A DNA stretch of 64,000 nucleotides, from assembly GCF_013074385.2 (NCBI RefSeq), contig NZ_JABEYA020000005.1, forward strand, positions 62,001 to 126,000. Reading direction: 5' to 3'. Every line of letters starts with the position of its first letter. Position 1 is the first letter of the stretch. The position numbers were made by a program, and so were the translations under genes. Under the pieces are notes generated by a model. It was given only the letters and a program-made list of their open reading frames with translations. It made no database searches and was not told where the DNA came from. This document shows positions 26,854-35,148 of the stretch, one piece after another. Source of the stretch: Vibrio ostreicida. Lineage in GTDB: Bacteria > Pseudomonadota > Gammaproteobacteria > Enterobacterales > Vibrionaceae.

Positions 26854-28185
26854 ATGAATCGAATGAAGGAAAAGACAGGGAAGCGCCAACTCTTTAAGAA
26901 TTTATGGGTAGGTGACAGCACATTTATACAATTAACGCATCAACGACTTGCCTCTATGGCAAAAAGCCAAATACCTGTACTCATTCTTGGTCAGACTGGT
27001 ACAGGAAAAAGAGTGGCGGCTCACGCACTCCACGAAGGCAGTGACAAAAGCAGCGCACCGTTTGTTTGCTTTCGCAGCCAGTGGCTGAATGATGATAGTT
27101 TTGCTCAAAAGTTAGAGGAAGAGATAAAAGCAGCGCAAGGGGGAAGTGTCTATATTGCCGATATCGACACCCTGACAAGCGATAATGCCAAAGCATTAAA
27201 AGCGATTTGGCCACGCTTTGACGGCTTAAATGCAAACGTGCGACTAATCGCAAGTACAACTCGCTTGCCCTTTTTAGAAGATGGGCTAGGTGAGGGAGAG
27301 TGTGATAATCAAAACAACTTGTTCCTAAGGTGGTTACACTACCATTGCTTAAATATACGGTTACCGACACTTGCTGAAAGAGAATCGGATATAGAGGCAC
27401 TGGTGCAATGGTATCAACAATCGGATCCCCAAATTGCTCAGTTATCTTTTCAAGACTGTGCATGGGAAGTGTTAAGGCGTTACGCTTGGCCCGCTAACGT
27501 AAAACAACTCAAAAGGTGTCTCGACAAATTAGCCATGCAAGCGGAGTCTACCATCATCAATCGCGAGGTCTTATTAAACTGTTTTCCAACCATGGTGAGT
27601 ACGAAGTCCAAAAGTGAAAGCACGGCGGATATAACGAATATAAACGCAAGGAGGCAGAAGCCGTATTTAAAAATAGATAACCAAATCAGTTCCACTAATG
27701 GGTCATCACTTCTAGCCGAACGCTCAATGATGTTCAATCAGGAGACCAACGAAAATCGGTTGGGTGGGAGCCCCAAAAGCCACCCTAGTTTAAATAAAGC
27801 CATCAGCTATCTTTATAACAACTTCAAACTCCCCCTCACCATGGAAGAGCTGGCTGGGCAAGCTTGTATCAGCCCATCTCACCTATCGTATTTATTTAAG
27901 ATCTATTTGGGTATGTCTTTTAAGCAAGTCTTACTTCGGCTACGTATTGTCAAGGCAATGGAAATACTGTCAGAAAACCCTAATCGTCATGTGACTCAAG
28001 TGTGTGATGATGTTGGATTTTCGGACTTAAGCTTCTTTGTTCGCAAATTTAAAGCAACGGTCGGAATTAGCCCCGGCGTCTATAGAGACCAGTTTTCCCA
28101 CACTGAAACAAGCCGGGAGTTGCTCGCTTTGGTTGATGACCTCGCACACCCTTTATTGCTATCTCAGACCTCAAACGTCAAGTAG
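26854..28185 (+). CDS. AAA+ domain fused to AraC-type HTH, candidate island activator
   Basis: From ATG 26854 (GGAG upstream) the protein has 443 residues; a GTG at 26722 would add an unlikely N-terminus. The first ~250 residues resemble the ATPase of sigma-54 activators: GQTGTGKR (about 46-53), GGSVYIADIDTL (Walker B position) and WPANVKQLKRCL as the usual C-terminal motif. The GAFTGA loop that contacts sigma-54 is absent, so it probably does not act on sigma-54. Residues ~330-430 form a two-HTH AraC domain (MEELAGQACISPSHLSYLFK, then VTQVCDDVGFSDLSFFVRKF). It directly precedes the R-body operon. Inference: it binds the 21-bp-spaced TACCAA boxes of the island. Confidence 0.8.
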   Translation: MNRMKEKTGKRQLFKNLWVGDSTFIQLTHQRLASMAKSQIPVLILGQTGTGKRVAAHALHEGSDKSSAPFVCFRSQWLNDDSFAQKLEEEIKAAQGGSVYIADIDTLTSDNAKALKAIWPRFDGLNANVRLIASTTRLPFLEDGLGEGECDNQNNLFLRWLHYHCLNIRLPTLAERESDIEALVQWYQQSDPQIAQLSFQDCAWEVLRRYAWPANVKQLKRCLDKLAMQAESTIINREVLLNCFPTMVSTKSKSESTADITNINARRQKPYLKIDNQISSTNGSSLLAERSMMFNQETNENRLGGSPKSHPSLNKAISYLYNNFKLPLTMEELAGQACISPSHLSYLFKIYLGMSFKQVLLRLRIVKAMEILSENPNRHVTQVCDDVGFSDLSFFVRKFKATVGISPGVYRDQFSHTETSRELLALVDDLAHPLLLSQTSNVK

Positions 28186-28203
28186 TCCATAGAAAATTAG
28201 ATA

Positions 28204-28278
28204 TACCAATGGTGGGAAGATTGGTACCAACTTGAAACGATATGCTACCAATTTTTTTGTATCTGATTTTATTAATAT
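28204..28278 (+). promoter_or_regulatory. Activator-type promoter of the R-body operon
   Basis: Three TACCAA hexamers start at 28204, 28225 and 28246, spaced exactly 21 bp. Twenty-one bases after the last comes TAATAT (28273-28278), a good -10. There is no clear -35 at the proper place, which would overlap the end of the last box. This is the layout of a class II activator site. Confidence 0.7.
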
Positions 28279-28376
28279 ATCTTCATCGTTTGGAGTTAAT
28301 AGGCGTACCGATTTCAAACTAAATAACGATAGCAACAAAAATATTCAATTTAGACCAACCAAAGCGAGGCAAAAAT

Positions 28377-28673
28377 ATGGCATTTCCAACAGCGGTCAAT
28401 GACCAAATTACCGATTCCGTTACTCAAGCAAACGTCAAAGTACTCGGCGATGCACCTGCAATGTCAATGGGGAATTTGTTTCAAGCGACATCACAAGCAT
28501 TGGGTAATGCGGCGCACAATGCCACATTGGCTCAACAACAGTCCGCTATTACGGCTCAGGCTGCCACTACGATGGGTGTGACGACATTGTATTCCATTGA
28601 TACGGCAAGTACGTCAGTCGGGACCAAATCAATACTGACACCAGCATCGACGAAAGTCGCGGGTTTAGGTTAA
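28377..28673 (+). CDS. RebB-family R-body structural protein 1
   Basis: A 98-residue protein of the RebB (killing trait) family. RebB-type proteins polymerise into ribbons that coil into R-bodies, which extend on a trigger such as acid and break membranes. The opening MAFPTAVNDQITDSVTQANV and the Ala/Thr/Gln-rich helix (LFQATSQALGNAAHNAT) are typical. It has a longer C-terminus than the next copy (TPASTKVAGLG). First gene of the operon, 131 bases after the last TACCAA box. Confidence 0.9.
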   Translation: MAFPTAVNDQITDSVTQANVKVLGDAPAMSMGNLFQATSQALGNAAHNATLAQQQSAITAQAATTMGVTTLYSIDTASTSVGTKSILTPASTKVAGLG

Positions 28674-28726
28674 ACAAATCCCACAAGTTAGTCACTCTTT
28701 GTAATCAAAATAGAAAGGAAAAATAA

Positions 28727-28996
28727 ATGGCATTTCCAACCGCAGTCAATGACCAAGTTACCGATTCCGTCACACAGGCCAACGTCAAAGTACTTGGCGA
28801 CGCACCCGCAATGTCGATGGGGAACCTTTTTCAAGCCACTTCTCAAGCATTAGCAAACGCAGCACACAATGCCACTATGGCCCAGCAACAGGCTGCGATC
28901 ACCGCGCAAGCGGCAACGACCATGGGAGTGACGACACTCTACTCAATTGACACTGCAAGCACCGCCTTTGGAACGAAAGAAATATTTGGCAGTTAA
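28727..28996 (+). CDS. RebB-family R-body structural protein 2
   Basis: An 89-residue RebB protein nearly identical to the first copy over the first ~80 residues, so a recent tandem duplication. It differs mainly at the end (FGTKEIFGS). AAAGGA precedes the ATG. Two near-identical copies suggest dosage or mixed polymers. Confidence 0.9.
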   Translation: MAFPTAVNDQVTDSVTQANVKVLGDAPAMSMGNLFQATSQALANAAHNATMAQQQAAITAQAATTMGVTTLYSIDTASTAFGTKEIFGS

Positions 28997-29019
28997 TGAT
29001 AGTCGAATGAGGTATCACG

Positions 29020-29286
29020 ATGGCATTTCCGACAGCAGTAAATAGTCAAATTACAGATTCAGTTACACAAGCGAATGTAGAAGTGCTGGGGACTGCACCT
29101 GCTATGGCAATGAGTAACTTATTTCAAGCAACCTCACAAGCTCTAGCGAATGCAGCACACAATGCAACTACAGCACAGCAACAAGCAAACATAACAGCGC
29201 AAGCTGTAACAACGGCAGGGGTAAACCTTCTGTATGCAGTCGACACTGCGTCCACTGCTGTGGCGACGAAAAAGGTCGTTGGTTAG
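29020..29286 (+). CDS. RebB-family R-body structural protein 3
   Basis: An 88-residue RebB protein, same start (MAFPTAVNSQITDSVTQANV) but more diverged in the middle (VLGTAPAMAMSN) and end (VATKKVVG). Only 23 bases separate it from copy 2. Confidence 0.9.
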   Translation: MAFPTAVNSQITDSVTQANVEVLGTAPAMAMSNLFQATSQALANAAHNATTAQQQANITAQAVTTAGVNLLYAVDTASTAVATKKVVG

Positions 29287-29387
29287 CACTTGACGAAGTG
29301 ACTTACCAAAGCTTTGACATCGCGGCAAGCAGACAAACCCGCGGCACATTAGCCGCATTAAATTAAATGTTAAAAAAGGAAGATATT

Positions 29388-29654
29388 ATGGCATTTCCAA
29401 CAGCAGTAAACAGTCAAATTACAGACTCAATTTCACAAGTAAACACCAAGGTTTTGGGCGATGCACCAGCGGTTGCGACAGGCAATTTTATGATTGCAAC
29501 CAGCCAGGCTTTGTCTAATGCCGCTCACAATGCGACAAGCAGTCAGCAAAATAATGGGGTTACGGCACAAGCTGCGCTGGTGACGGGTGTTAACACCATG
29601 TTTGCAATGGACGTTGCATCAGCCGCGGTCGGTACAAACAAGATCTACCAATAG
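29388..29654 (+). CDS. RebB-family R-body structural protein 4
   Basis: An 88-residue RebB protein from ATG 29388 (AAAGGAAG upstream). It keeps the common opening but has ISQVNTKVLGDAPAVATGNF and a more distinct C-terminal half (GVNTMFAMDVASAAVGTNK). Probably a different subunit class from copies 1-2. Confidence 0.88.
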   Translation: MAFPTAVNSQITDSISQVNTKVLGDAPAVATGNFMIATSQALSNAAHNATSSQQNNGVTAQAALVTGVNTMFAMDVASAAVGTNKIYQ

Positions 29655-29666
29655 GTTAGTGACTTT

Positions 29667-29697
29667 GGCGATATTAGAGGTCCCCTTTAATATCGCC
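29667..29697 (+). terminator. Weak internal terminator/attenuator in the R-body operon
   Basis: Stem GGCGATATT (29667-29675) / AATATCGCC (29689-29697) followed by only three T. It would partly stop transcription after the fourth reb gene and raise the ratio of the main subunits to later products. Confidence 0.5.
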
Positions 29698-29723
29698 TTT
29701 CTGAAACCATGGGAGAAGGGTCA

Positions 29724-29942
29724 GTGATCGCTCAATATGAAGAAAGTATCGCCGTCGCACCTTCATTGTCTATGGCGGTGACCGATGTCGTTATGGCAAA
29801 TACTATCGGACTTATCATGGAAAATGCGGCGAATAACGAATCGCATTCACAATCGATCCAAAATGCATGTGTAAACCAGTGTTGCGTACTGATGCTGAAT
29901 GCCACCGCGTCTGGGATTGTGCATGGATTAAAAGCGCCTTAA
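29724..29942 (+). CDS. Short RebB-like protein
   Basis: About 72 residues from a GTG at 29724, chosen because GGAGAAGG lies just before it; ATG 29709 is in frame but lacks a site. It lacks the MAFPTA opening but keeps the Reb-like pattern (APSLSMAVTDVVMANTIGLI, then ENAANNESHSQS). It contains three Cys, CVNQCC, unlike the others. Possibly a capping or assembly variant. Confidence 0.65.
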   Translation: MIAQYEESIAVAPSLSMAVTDVVMANTIGLIMENAANNESHSQSIQNACVNQCCVLMLNATASGIVHGLKAP

Positions 29943-29960
29943 AAACATCAGGAGAAAAAT

Positions 29961-30446
29961 ATGAGTTCAGTTAACGATCAAGTAACAGATTCAGTCAGTC
30001 AAATTCATACATTACTTACAGGCGGCGCGCCATCTCAAGCGATGGGAATGCTTGATGTGGCTGGAACAGAAACTCTCGGCATGACCATGTTTAATGCTGT
30101 GACTGCGCAGCAGAACTCGCAAACTTCGGCAGGGGCGGCACTTAACGCGAGCTGTGCAAAAATACTGAAAACAGAAATTGCGCCACCACCGCCATCTAAA
30201 TCGAAGGAAGATCTGAAATTGGAGCTACAAAAGCTGGAAATCGAGGAAGAAAAACTCGTCTCCAGTTTAGCGTGCCAAACCATCGTAGAACTGAGAAAAA
30301 CCAATAAATTGATTACTCAGACTTCTATAGCAGAAGCGTTTAAGTTGGCCTGTCGTGATGTCGAAAAAGACATTAAAGATGAACAAAAACCTCTATTTGT
30401 TCTCGCAAAGAAAAACTTGCAAACGAAGATCAATAAGATTGTCTAG
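29961..30446 (+). CDS. RebB-like protein with charged C-terminal coil
   Basis: The 161-residue protein has a RebB-like N-terminal ~75 residues (SSVNDQVTDSVSQIHTLLTG, GMTMFNAVTAQQNSQ), then a PPPP linker and an ~85-residue highly charged helix likely to form a coiled coil (DLKLELQKLEIEEEKLVSSL). AGGAG precedes the ATG. The extension could anchor cargo to, or cap, the ribbon (inference). Confidence 0.75.
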   Translation: MSSVNDQVTDSVSQIHTLLTGGAPSQAMGMLDVAGTETLGMTMFNAVTAQQNSQTSAGAALNASCAKILKTEIAPPPPSKSKEDLKLELQKLEIEEEKLVSSLACQTIVELRKTNKLITQTSIAEAFKLACRDVEKDIKDEQKPLFVLAKKNLQTKINKIV

Positions 30447-30522
30447 CGCTCGTAGGATGGCTTTTATGCACTTTAGTAAAGGCATCTAGCGCGACAATAA
30501 TGTTCAACATAGGAGAATCACA

Positions 30523-30879
30523 ATGGAAGACAAGCAAGGTGTGAATACTCAAATTGTAGACACCGTCAACCAAGTCCAAGAGGCGACGTTAACGGGCAAT
30601 GTGATAAAAGCGTCGGGGACAGGCAAAGCGCTTCAGTCCATATCACAATCCTCAGCCATCGCGGTACAGGATGCCACGGACAATCTAAGAAACATCAACA
30701 CCATGGCCACGACAGCAATGGGGGTGGCACTATCGCAAATGCTGGCAACGGGTCAAACAAAGCCCTACTCCGATATTTTGGAACAAGTGAATACCTTAGT
30801 TCAGCAGAGCACAACAAACTTTACCAATGTCGGTGAAGGTGCAAGCAAAGTTCTGCAAGAATTTTCCAACGGCCTTTAG
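30523..30879 (+). CDS. RebB-like protein
   Basis: A 118-residue protein with a RebB-like opening (GVNTQIVDTVNQVQEATLTG) and an extended C-terminal helix rich in Gln and Thr (DILEQVNTLVQQSTTNFTNV). AGGAG precedes the ATG. Probably an accessory R-body subunit. Confidence 0.75.
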   Translation: MEDKQGVNTQIVDTVNQVQEATLTGNVIKASGTGKALQSISQSSAIAVQDATDNLRNINTMATTAMGVALSQMLATGQTKPYSDILEQVNTLVQQSTTNFTNVGEGASKVLQEFSNGL

Positions 30880-30906
30880 TGACATGTGAGCAAATAGGAG
30901 TGGGAC

Positions 30907-31953
30907 ATGGCGATCCAAATTGAAGATACCTTAATGCAATCGACAACGCAGCTAACAACCAAAAATCAACTGCTATTGAACTTAATCCCTAATGCGTCAC
31001 CATGGATTAATTGGAACATAACGAACCAAAGCAGCATTGTATCGTTTAACTCTGAGGATGAGCTGATAGAGCAACTGGGGGTTGGATTAGCGGGCACGTC
31101 GGTGATCGATCTTCCTCATGCGAATTTAACCGTAGACATTAGAAAATTGATAGAGCTGAGCAGTGAAGATACGTTGTCACTTATATCAAACATCGACACA
31201 CATAATGCAGTTGGCAGATCGATCTCAAATATAATTAAGCAATACCACCTATTGACCAATGATGAGTTGAACATGGTCAATCAGTTTTTCAATCAGAATC
31301 ATCTTACTATACCTTTAGGTTGGGGGACTGGGCTGGGTGAAACCATTCAGTGCTATCAATCGTTGGACTATAGTGAGCTGGCGTTAAAAAACAAAAGTAG
31401 CCTCAAAACCGATGCGACTCAATGGGCGCTTTTGCGAGCACAAACGCTGGCGGAGTTTGGGTGTTATTACTGTCTATATTTACATATTCGTAAGCATCTT
31501 AGTGGAAAACCAACAGACGTAGATGGTTATGTAAACCAGTTAGTGGACGTTGTGTTAGAAACTCTCGACTGCCCGCTTGTGAGCAATGAGTTAGACCCGT
31601 CAGGGTTAAAAAACACCATTATTGCATGGAACAAATCGGGAAATAATTTGGGTTTCAGTAGTTTGGCTTCCGGGTTGCTCTGCATCGGCATGAACATTGA
31701 CTTCAAACACGTTAACCAACTAAAAGAACAAGCCAAAGGCTATCTACAGCAACTACAAAATCAGTTGTGTGAGCACCTCCCAAGCGAGAGTTATATTAAT
31801 CAAGCTGGGCAGTGCCGTCATTATTTTTATACGTTGCCAGACCGAGAAATTGTCGTCAACGTCAACGAAATAGGCTGTGTCAGTCTCTACAGTGACTTGC
31901 CTATTGGCAACCTGACTGCGGCTCAAGAACTATCGACGTTAAGGGGCTGTTGA
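30907..31953 (+). CDS. R-body operon protein of unknown function
   Basis: A 348-residue soluble protein, AGGAG before the ATG, no signal peptide or membrane segment. Mostly helical with a Cys-rich middle (FGCYYCLYLHIRKHL). The first ~20 residues are faintly Reb-like (IEDTLMQSTTQLT), which could be an R-body contact. It overlaps the next gene by one base (TGATG), so the two are translationally coupled. I do not recognise the family. Confidence 0.7.
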   Translation: MAIQIEDTLMQSTTQLTTKNQLLLNLIPNASPWINWNITNQSSIVSFNSEDELIEQLGVGLAGTSVIDLPHANLTVDIRKLIELSSEDTLSLISNIDTHNAVGRSISNIIKQYHLLTNDELNMVNQFFNQNHLTIPLGWGTGLGETIQCYQSLDYSELALKNKSSLKTDATQWALLRAQTLAEFGCYYCLYLHIRKHLSGKPTDVDGYVNQLVDVVLETLDCPLVSNELDPSGLKNTIIAWNKSGNNLGFSSLASGLLCIGMNIDFKHVNQLKEQAKGYLQQLQNQLCEHLPSESYINQAGQCRHYFYTLPDREIVVNVNEIGCVSLYSDLPIGNLTAAQELSTLRGC

Positions 31954-32633
31954 TGAACTCCAATACCTTGAACCAAACGAACGCGCGTGTGTCGATAAAC
32001 AATGACAATAGCAATGCTTTCGATGAGCAAACTGAGAGCTCGTCCGTCTACGACAGGCAAGATGCGATGCAAAGGTTAGCTGAAATGTCATTGCCAATAG
32101 GTACTAAAGCAATCATGTTGAACGTAGACTCGGTCATTGCCGACGCGATGAAAACCATCAATAGTTCTCTCAAACAGTCGTCAAACCACATCGAAAAGCA
32201 AAGAATAAAATTGATGAAACAGCATCCATCGCTAACGCAAGCGTATGACCCACAGGGGGATACGCCCAGCCAAACCGAGCAGTCCAGCTCATTGGAGGCA
32301 ACAGGGGCAGCAAATAATCCCACGGCCCCGCTAGAAACGTTAAACCACATCGCTCGGCAAACATTGGTGAACTTCAACCAAAACTACGAGAGCCAAATGA
32401 CCGGTAACCATAGAGAAAAACAGCAACACGTTGTTGAAACGCAATCTTCTGTTACACAGGCTGTTCTTGATATGCAGAAGAAAATGATGATCAAACATCA
32501 AAGCTATCAAAAACAACGACTCGGAATCGATGAGCCTTCGAACAATGTATTGAAAAACAAGCCTGAAAAGACCCAAGATCAAAAACAAAACGTTGCCGTT
32601 ACATCGGCCACTCAAACGTTATCAATCGAATAG
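31953..32633 (+). CDS. R-body operon hydrophilic protein of unknown function
   Basis: About 226 residues, very rich in Gln, Asn and Ser, with predicted coils at about 55-90 and 130-190 and low-complexity ends. No Cys, no signal peptide. It starts at ATG 31953 on the previous stop (AAGGGG upstream). It could be a scaffold or length-control protein for the R-body (inference only). Confidence 0.65.
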   Translation: MNSNTLNQTNARVSINNDNSNAFDEQTESSSVYDRQDAMQRLAEMSLPIGTKAIMLNVDSVIADAMKTINSSLKQSSNHIEKQRIKLMKQHPSLTQAYDPQGDTPSQTEQSSSLEATGAANNPTAPLETLNHIARQTLVNFNQNYESQMTGNHREKQQHVVETQSSVTQAVLDMQKKMMIKHQSYQKQRLGIDEPSNNVLKNKPEKTQDQKQNVAVTSATQTLSIE

Positions 32634-32641
32634 GTGAGACG

Positions 32642-34123
32642 ATGATCCCTTTAGAATCGATTAACATCGAGTTAAGCGCTGACCTCAACGTTAAACAAGC
32701 GGCGGCCAACACACAGATGAAGGCGCTGGTGGAACGACTATGTGACGCTCCAAAGTACCACACGCTCACGAAAACAGACCGTTTAACATTAGCCAAAGAG
32801 GGATATGCGCCTGATCTCACCAATAACCTCGTCGTCACCACTCAACGAGGTCAAAACGTTGCTAGTTGTGAAAGTGACCGTCTAGTGGTTGGCTTTACCT
32901 ATGCTGCGTTTGATCCTGCTTTATACGGGAATACGGACATATATAATGCCCTTGAACGGGTTTCAAACGGTTGCTGCTGCTACTGCGAAAGCTTTTTAAT
33001 GCCAGTAGGGGCAGGGGAAGTCGGCCATTTTAGACCGGTATCCTTGTTGGATGTTGAAATCAGCTCAGAGAGCAACAGCCATACCTGTTCGCCATACTAC
33101 CTGCAAGCGTATGAGCAATCGAATCTTGTGTATACCTGCCAAGCGTGCAGTACCGATCATAAAGCGGGTCGATTTCCCGTGATGGGAGAGCGAAATGCGG
33201 TGGATGTCAACCAAGAGCAACCCATGTTGGTTAACCCTTATCAGGAAAACCCGCGAGATTATATTCGTTTTAATCCGCAAAATTGTCTTGCGTACCCCTT
33301 TGATGAAGCATGCACGTTTTATCAAGCCACTCAGAAAAAATCGTCGGTAGAAGTTGAGGCTCTTATTTGGCAAGACCCCAGTTACATTCCAAATCAATTT
33401 ACGTCAAGCGGTGAACTACTCACCGATGGCCAAACCCAGCAACAATATGAAGATTGGCGAGCCCACCAACAACTCGGTCATCACCCAACGAGGGGAGAAC
33501 TGACGATTGATGTTATTGGGTTGAACCGTAACGCCCTCGTGCTCGCAAGGTTAGTAATGGCAACATCATTAATGTCTAGCGACGAGGTGAGCAACAAAGA
33601 CACTTCGCCTAAGAGTGGAGGCGCGACTCCAGAATCGATAGATACTCAATGCGATACGATATCTTACCGAAGTATGGCGATTGATGTTTTGCAAACGTTA
33701 AAACAGGCCAGTGACACTTCACCAAATAGCCCGCTGAAAAAGAATGCCAACTTAACCCCCACGTCTCTGGCGATGCATAAGGGTGAATTTAGGCCATCAC
33801 GCGTACCGAAAACCATGGCCGTCTGGCTACGATCCTGCCTGAGCTATTTGGTTCTCGAATCGGAACTAAAACAGACCAATAAACGCCGTTTAGTGTGTCT
33901 TTCTGCTGAAGATAAAGTGTACGGTGGAACCGATACCGAAAAGTGCGTGTTTCTACCCATAGACTGGGAGATGGACATACACAACGTGATCAAAGTCAAG
34001 TCGCATCGCAACCTATGGGAAGCGAGCTTCCTAGAGCTTGCTCAATCGCATCCACATGAACTTATAAGCCTATTTGCCAACAATGATGTGTGGGTGGAAG
34101 GCGATTATACACCATTGGCGTAA
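32642..34123 (+). CDS. HNH-nuclease-like protein in the R-body operon
   Basis: A 493-residue protein with an HNH-type zinc fold at about residues 108-175: CCCYCESF, then GEVGHFRPV, then YEQSNLVYTCQACSTDHK with KAGRFPV. This order (CxxC, H..RP, LAY-x-SNL, CxxC..K..FP) resembles the TIGR02646/PtuB-like HNH proteins of defence and retron systems. A two-domain C-terminal part (about 270-493) is unrecognised. It starts 9 bases after the preceding gene. It may be the toxic payload of the R-body, or a defence effector. The DH of the usual catalytic motif reads GH here, so activity is not certain. Confidence 0.65.
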   Translation: MIPLESINIELSADLNVKQAAANTQMKALVERLCDAPKYHTLTKTDRLTLAKEGYAPDLTNNLVVTTQRGQNVASCESDRLVVGFTYAAFDPALYGNTDIYNALERVSNGCCCYCESFLMPVGAGEVGHFRPVSLLDVEISSESNSHTCSPYYLQAYEQSNLVYTCQACSTDHKAGRFPVMGERNAVDVNQEQPMLVNPYQENPRDYIRFNPQNCLAYPFDEACTFYQATQKKSSVEVEALIWQDPSYIPNQFTSSGELLTDGQTQQQYEDWRAHQQLGHHPTRGELTIDVIGLNRNALVLARLVMATSLMSSDEVSNKDTSPKSGGATPESIDTQCDTISYRSMAIDVLQTLKQASDTSPNSPLKKNANLTPTSLAMHKGEFRPSRVPKTMAVWLRSCLSYLVLESELKQTNKRRLVCLSAEDKVYGGTDTEKCVFLPIDWEMDIHNVIKVKSHRNLWEASFLELAQSHPHELISLFANNDVWVEGDYTPLA

Positions 34124-34230
34124 CTCGATTTACCTCATCCGTGGCTAACAAAGCATTGTAACGTTGGCTACTTAGGAAAGGACTTGCAACACAAGGCAAG
34201 AAAACAATGAAATTAACCAAGGAGAACCAC

Positions 34231-34431
34231 ATGAGTTTAGAAAACCAACCCGATAACACATTACAACTGGATGTGCAGAAAGAAGTGACTCTGCATGAGC
34301 AAGCCGCAAGCATTTCCGTTGCGTACACAGATGAGAGTGTGGCACTGCAAATATTTGGTACCACCAATGTCGCGCAGGTAGTGCTGGAGGCTGAGGAAAA
34401 AGCCTTGAACGCAGTCGTCGCAACCCAGTAA
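34231..34431 (+). CDS. Small protein closing the R-body operon
   Basis: 66 residues from ATG 34231 (AAGGAG upstream). Acidic with an Ala/Val-rich C-terminal helix (QVVLEAEEKALNAVVATQ) reminiscent of Reb proteins. Followed by a strong terminator, so it ends the operon. Role unknown; immunity or subunit are both possible. Confidence 0.6.
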   Translation: MSLENQPDNTLQLDVQKEVTLHEQAASISVAYTDESVALQIFGTTNVAQVVLEAEEKALNAVVATQ

Positions 34432-34494
34432 TTCATCAGAGTTAACCGAAGAGCCATCAACGCTTAGCGTATTGATAAGTCGGCTCATTACTAC

Positions 34495-34540
34495 CCCTCT
34501 TCATACCGAAACCAGCCAACCATTTGTGAAGAGGGTTTTT
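34495..34540 (+). terminator. Terminator of the R-body operon
   Basis: Stem CCCTCTTCA (34495-34503) / TGAAGAGGG (34527-34535) followed by TTTTTT. It closes the ~6-kb transcription unit from 28377. Confidence 0.85.
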
Positions 34541-34568
34541 TATTTTGGACTATTTGATACACCTAAAA

Positions 34569-34622
34569 TACCAAACACAGAAGAGTTTTTACCAAGAGCA
34601 CCAAGGCAAATAGGCATACAGT
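34569..34622 (+). promoter_or_regulatory. Activator-type promoter of the DUF4157 gene
   Basis: TACCAA at 34569 and 34590 (21 bp apart), then 21 bases, then TACAGT (34617-34622) as -10. Same layout as the R-body promoter. The gene starts at 34666. Confidence 0.7.
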
Positions 34623-34665
34623 AAATATAGAACAAGCAAAAGTGCAGTCAGGGAAGGCGAAGGCA

Positions 34666-35109
34666 ATGAAAACACACCAATATTTAAAACGGATAAACCC
34701 GCCACTGTTTGGCGTGAATCACCATAAGTGGGTGACGCAACGCGCAGCAATCAATACGGCTTCGCCATGCGTTAAAGTAGCGACCAAGCCTTTGCCCGTT
34801 TGCCTGCGCCAAGGTATGGAGCGTATATCGGGCGAGAATCTGCAACGGGTGCGCGTGCACTACAACTCACACAAGCCAGCGCAAGTTCAGGCGCACGCTT
34901 ACGCACAAGGGGAAGACATCTACCTCGCCCCAGGGCAAGAAAGCCACCTGCCACACGAGTTAGGCCACGTAGTCCAACAAAAAATGGGCATGGTGGAGCC
35001 AACCATGGAAGTTAATGGTGTAGCAGTAAACGACGACCCAAGGTTAGAACAACATGCCACCGAGCTAGGGGAAATGGCGGTAAGGGTGGGGGGAGTGCTG
35101 TCTGCTTAA
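34666..35109 (+). CDS. DUF4157 (eCIS core) domain protein
   Basis: About 147 residues from ATG 34666; a GTG at 34642 is also in frame. The C-terminal ~90 residues are a DUF4157/eCIS-core domain: RVRVHYNSHKPAQVQAHAYA, GEDIYLAPGQESHLPHELGHVVQQ, with the HELGH zinc-protease-like motif. DUF4157 marks cargo of extracellular contractile injection systems, usually with a toxin behind it. Here the protein ends soon after the domain, so the toxin, if any, is a separate gene downstream. No eCIS tail genes are in the window. Confidence 0.85.
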   Translation: MKTHQYLKRINPPLFGVNHHKWVTQRAAINTASPCVKVATKPLPVCLRQGMERISGENLQRVRVHYNSHKPAQVQAHAYAQGEDIYLAPGQESHLPHELGHVVQQKMGMVEPTMEVNGVAVNDDPRLEQHATELGEMAVRVGGVLSA

Positions 35110-35148
35110 CTAAGCATCCATTTAAAACCTATATAGGGAGAATCAAAA

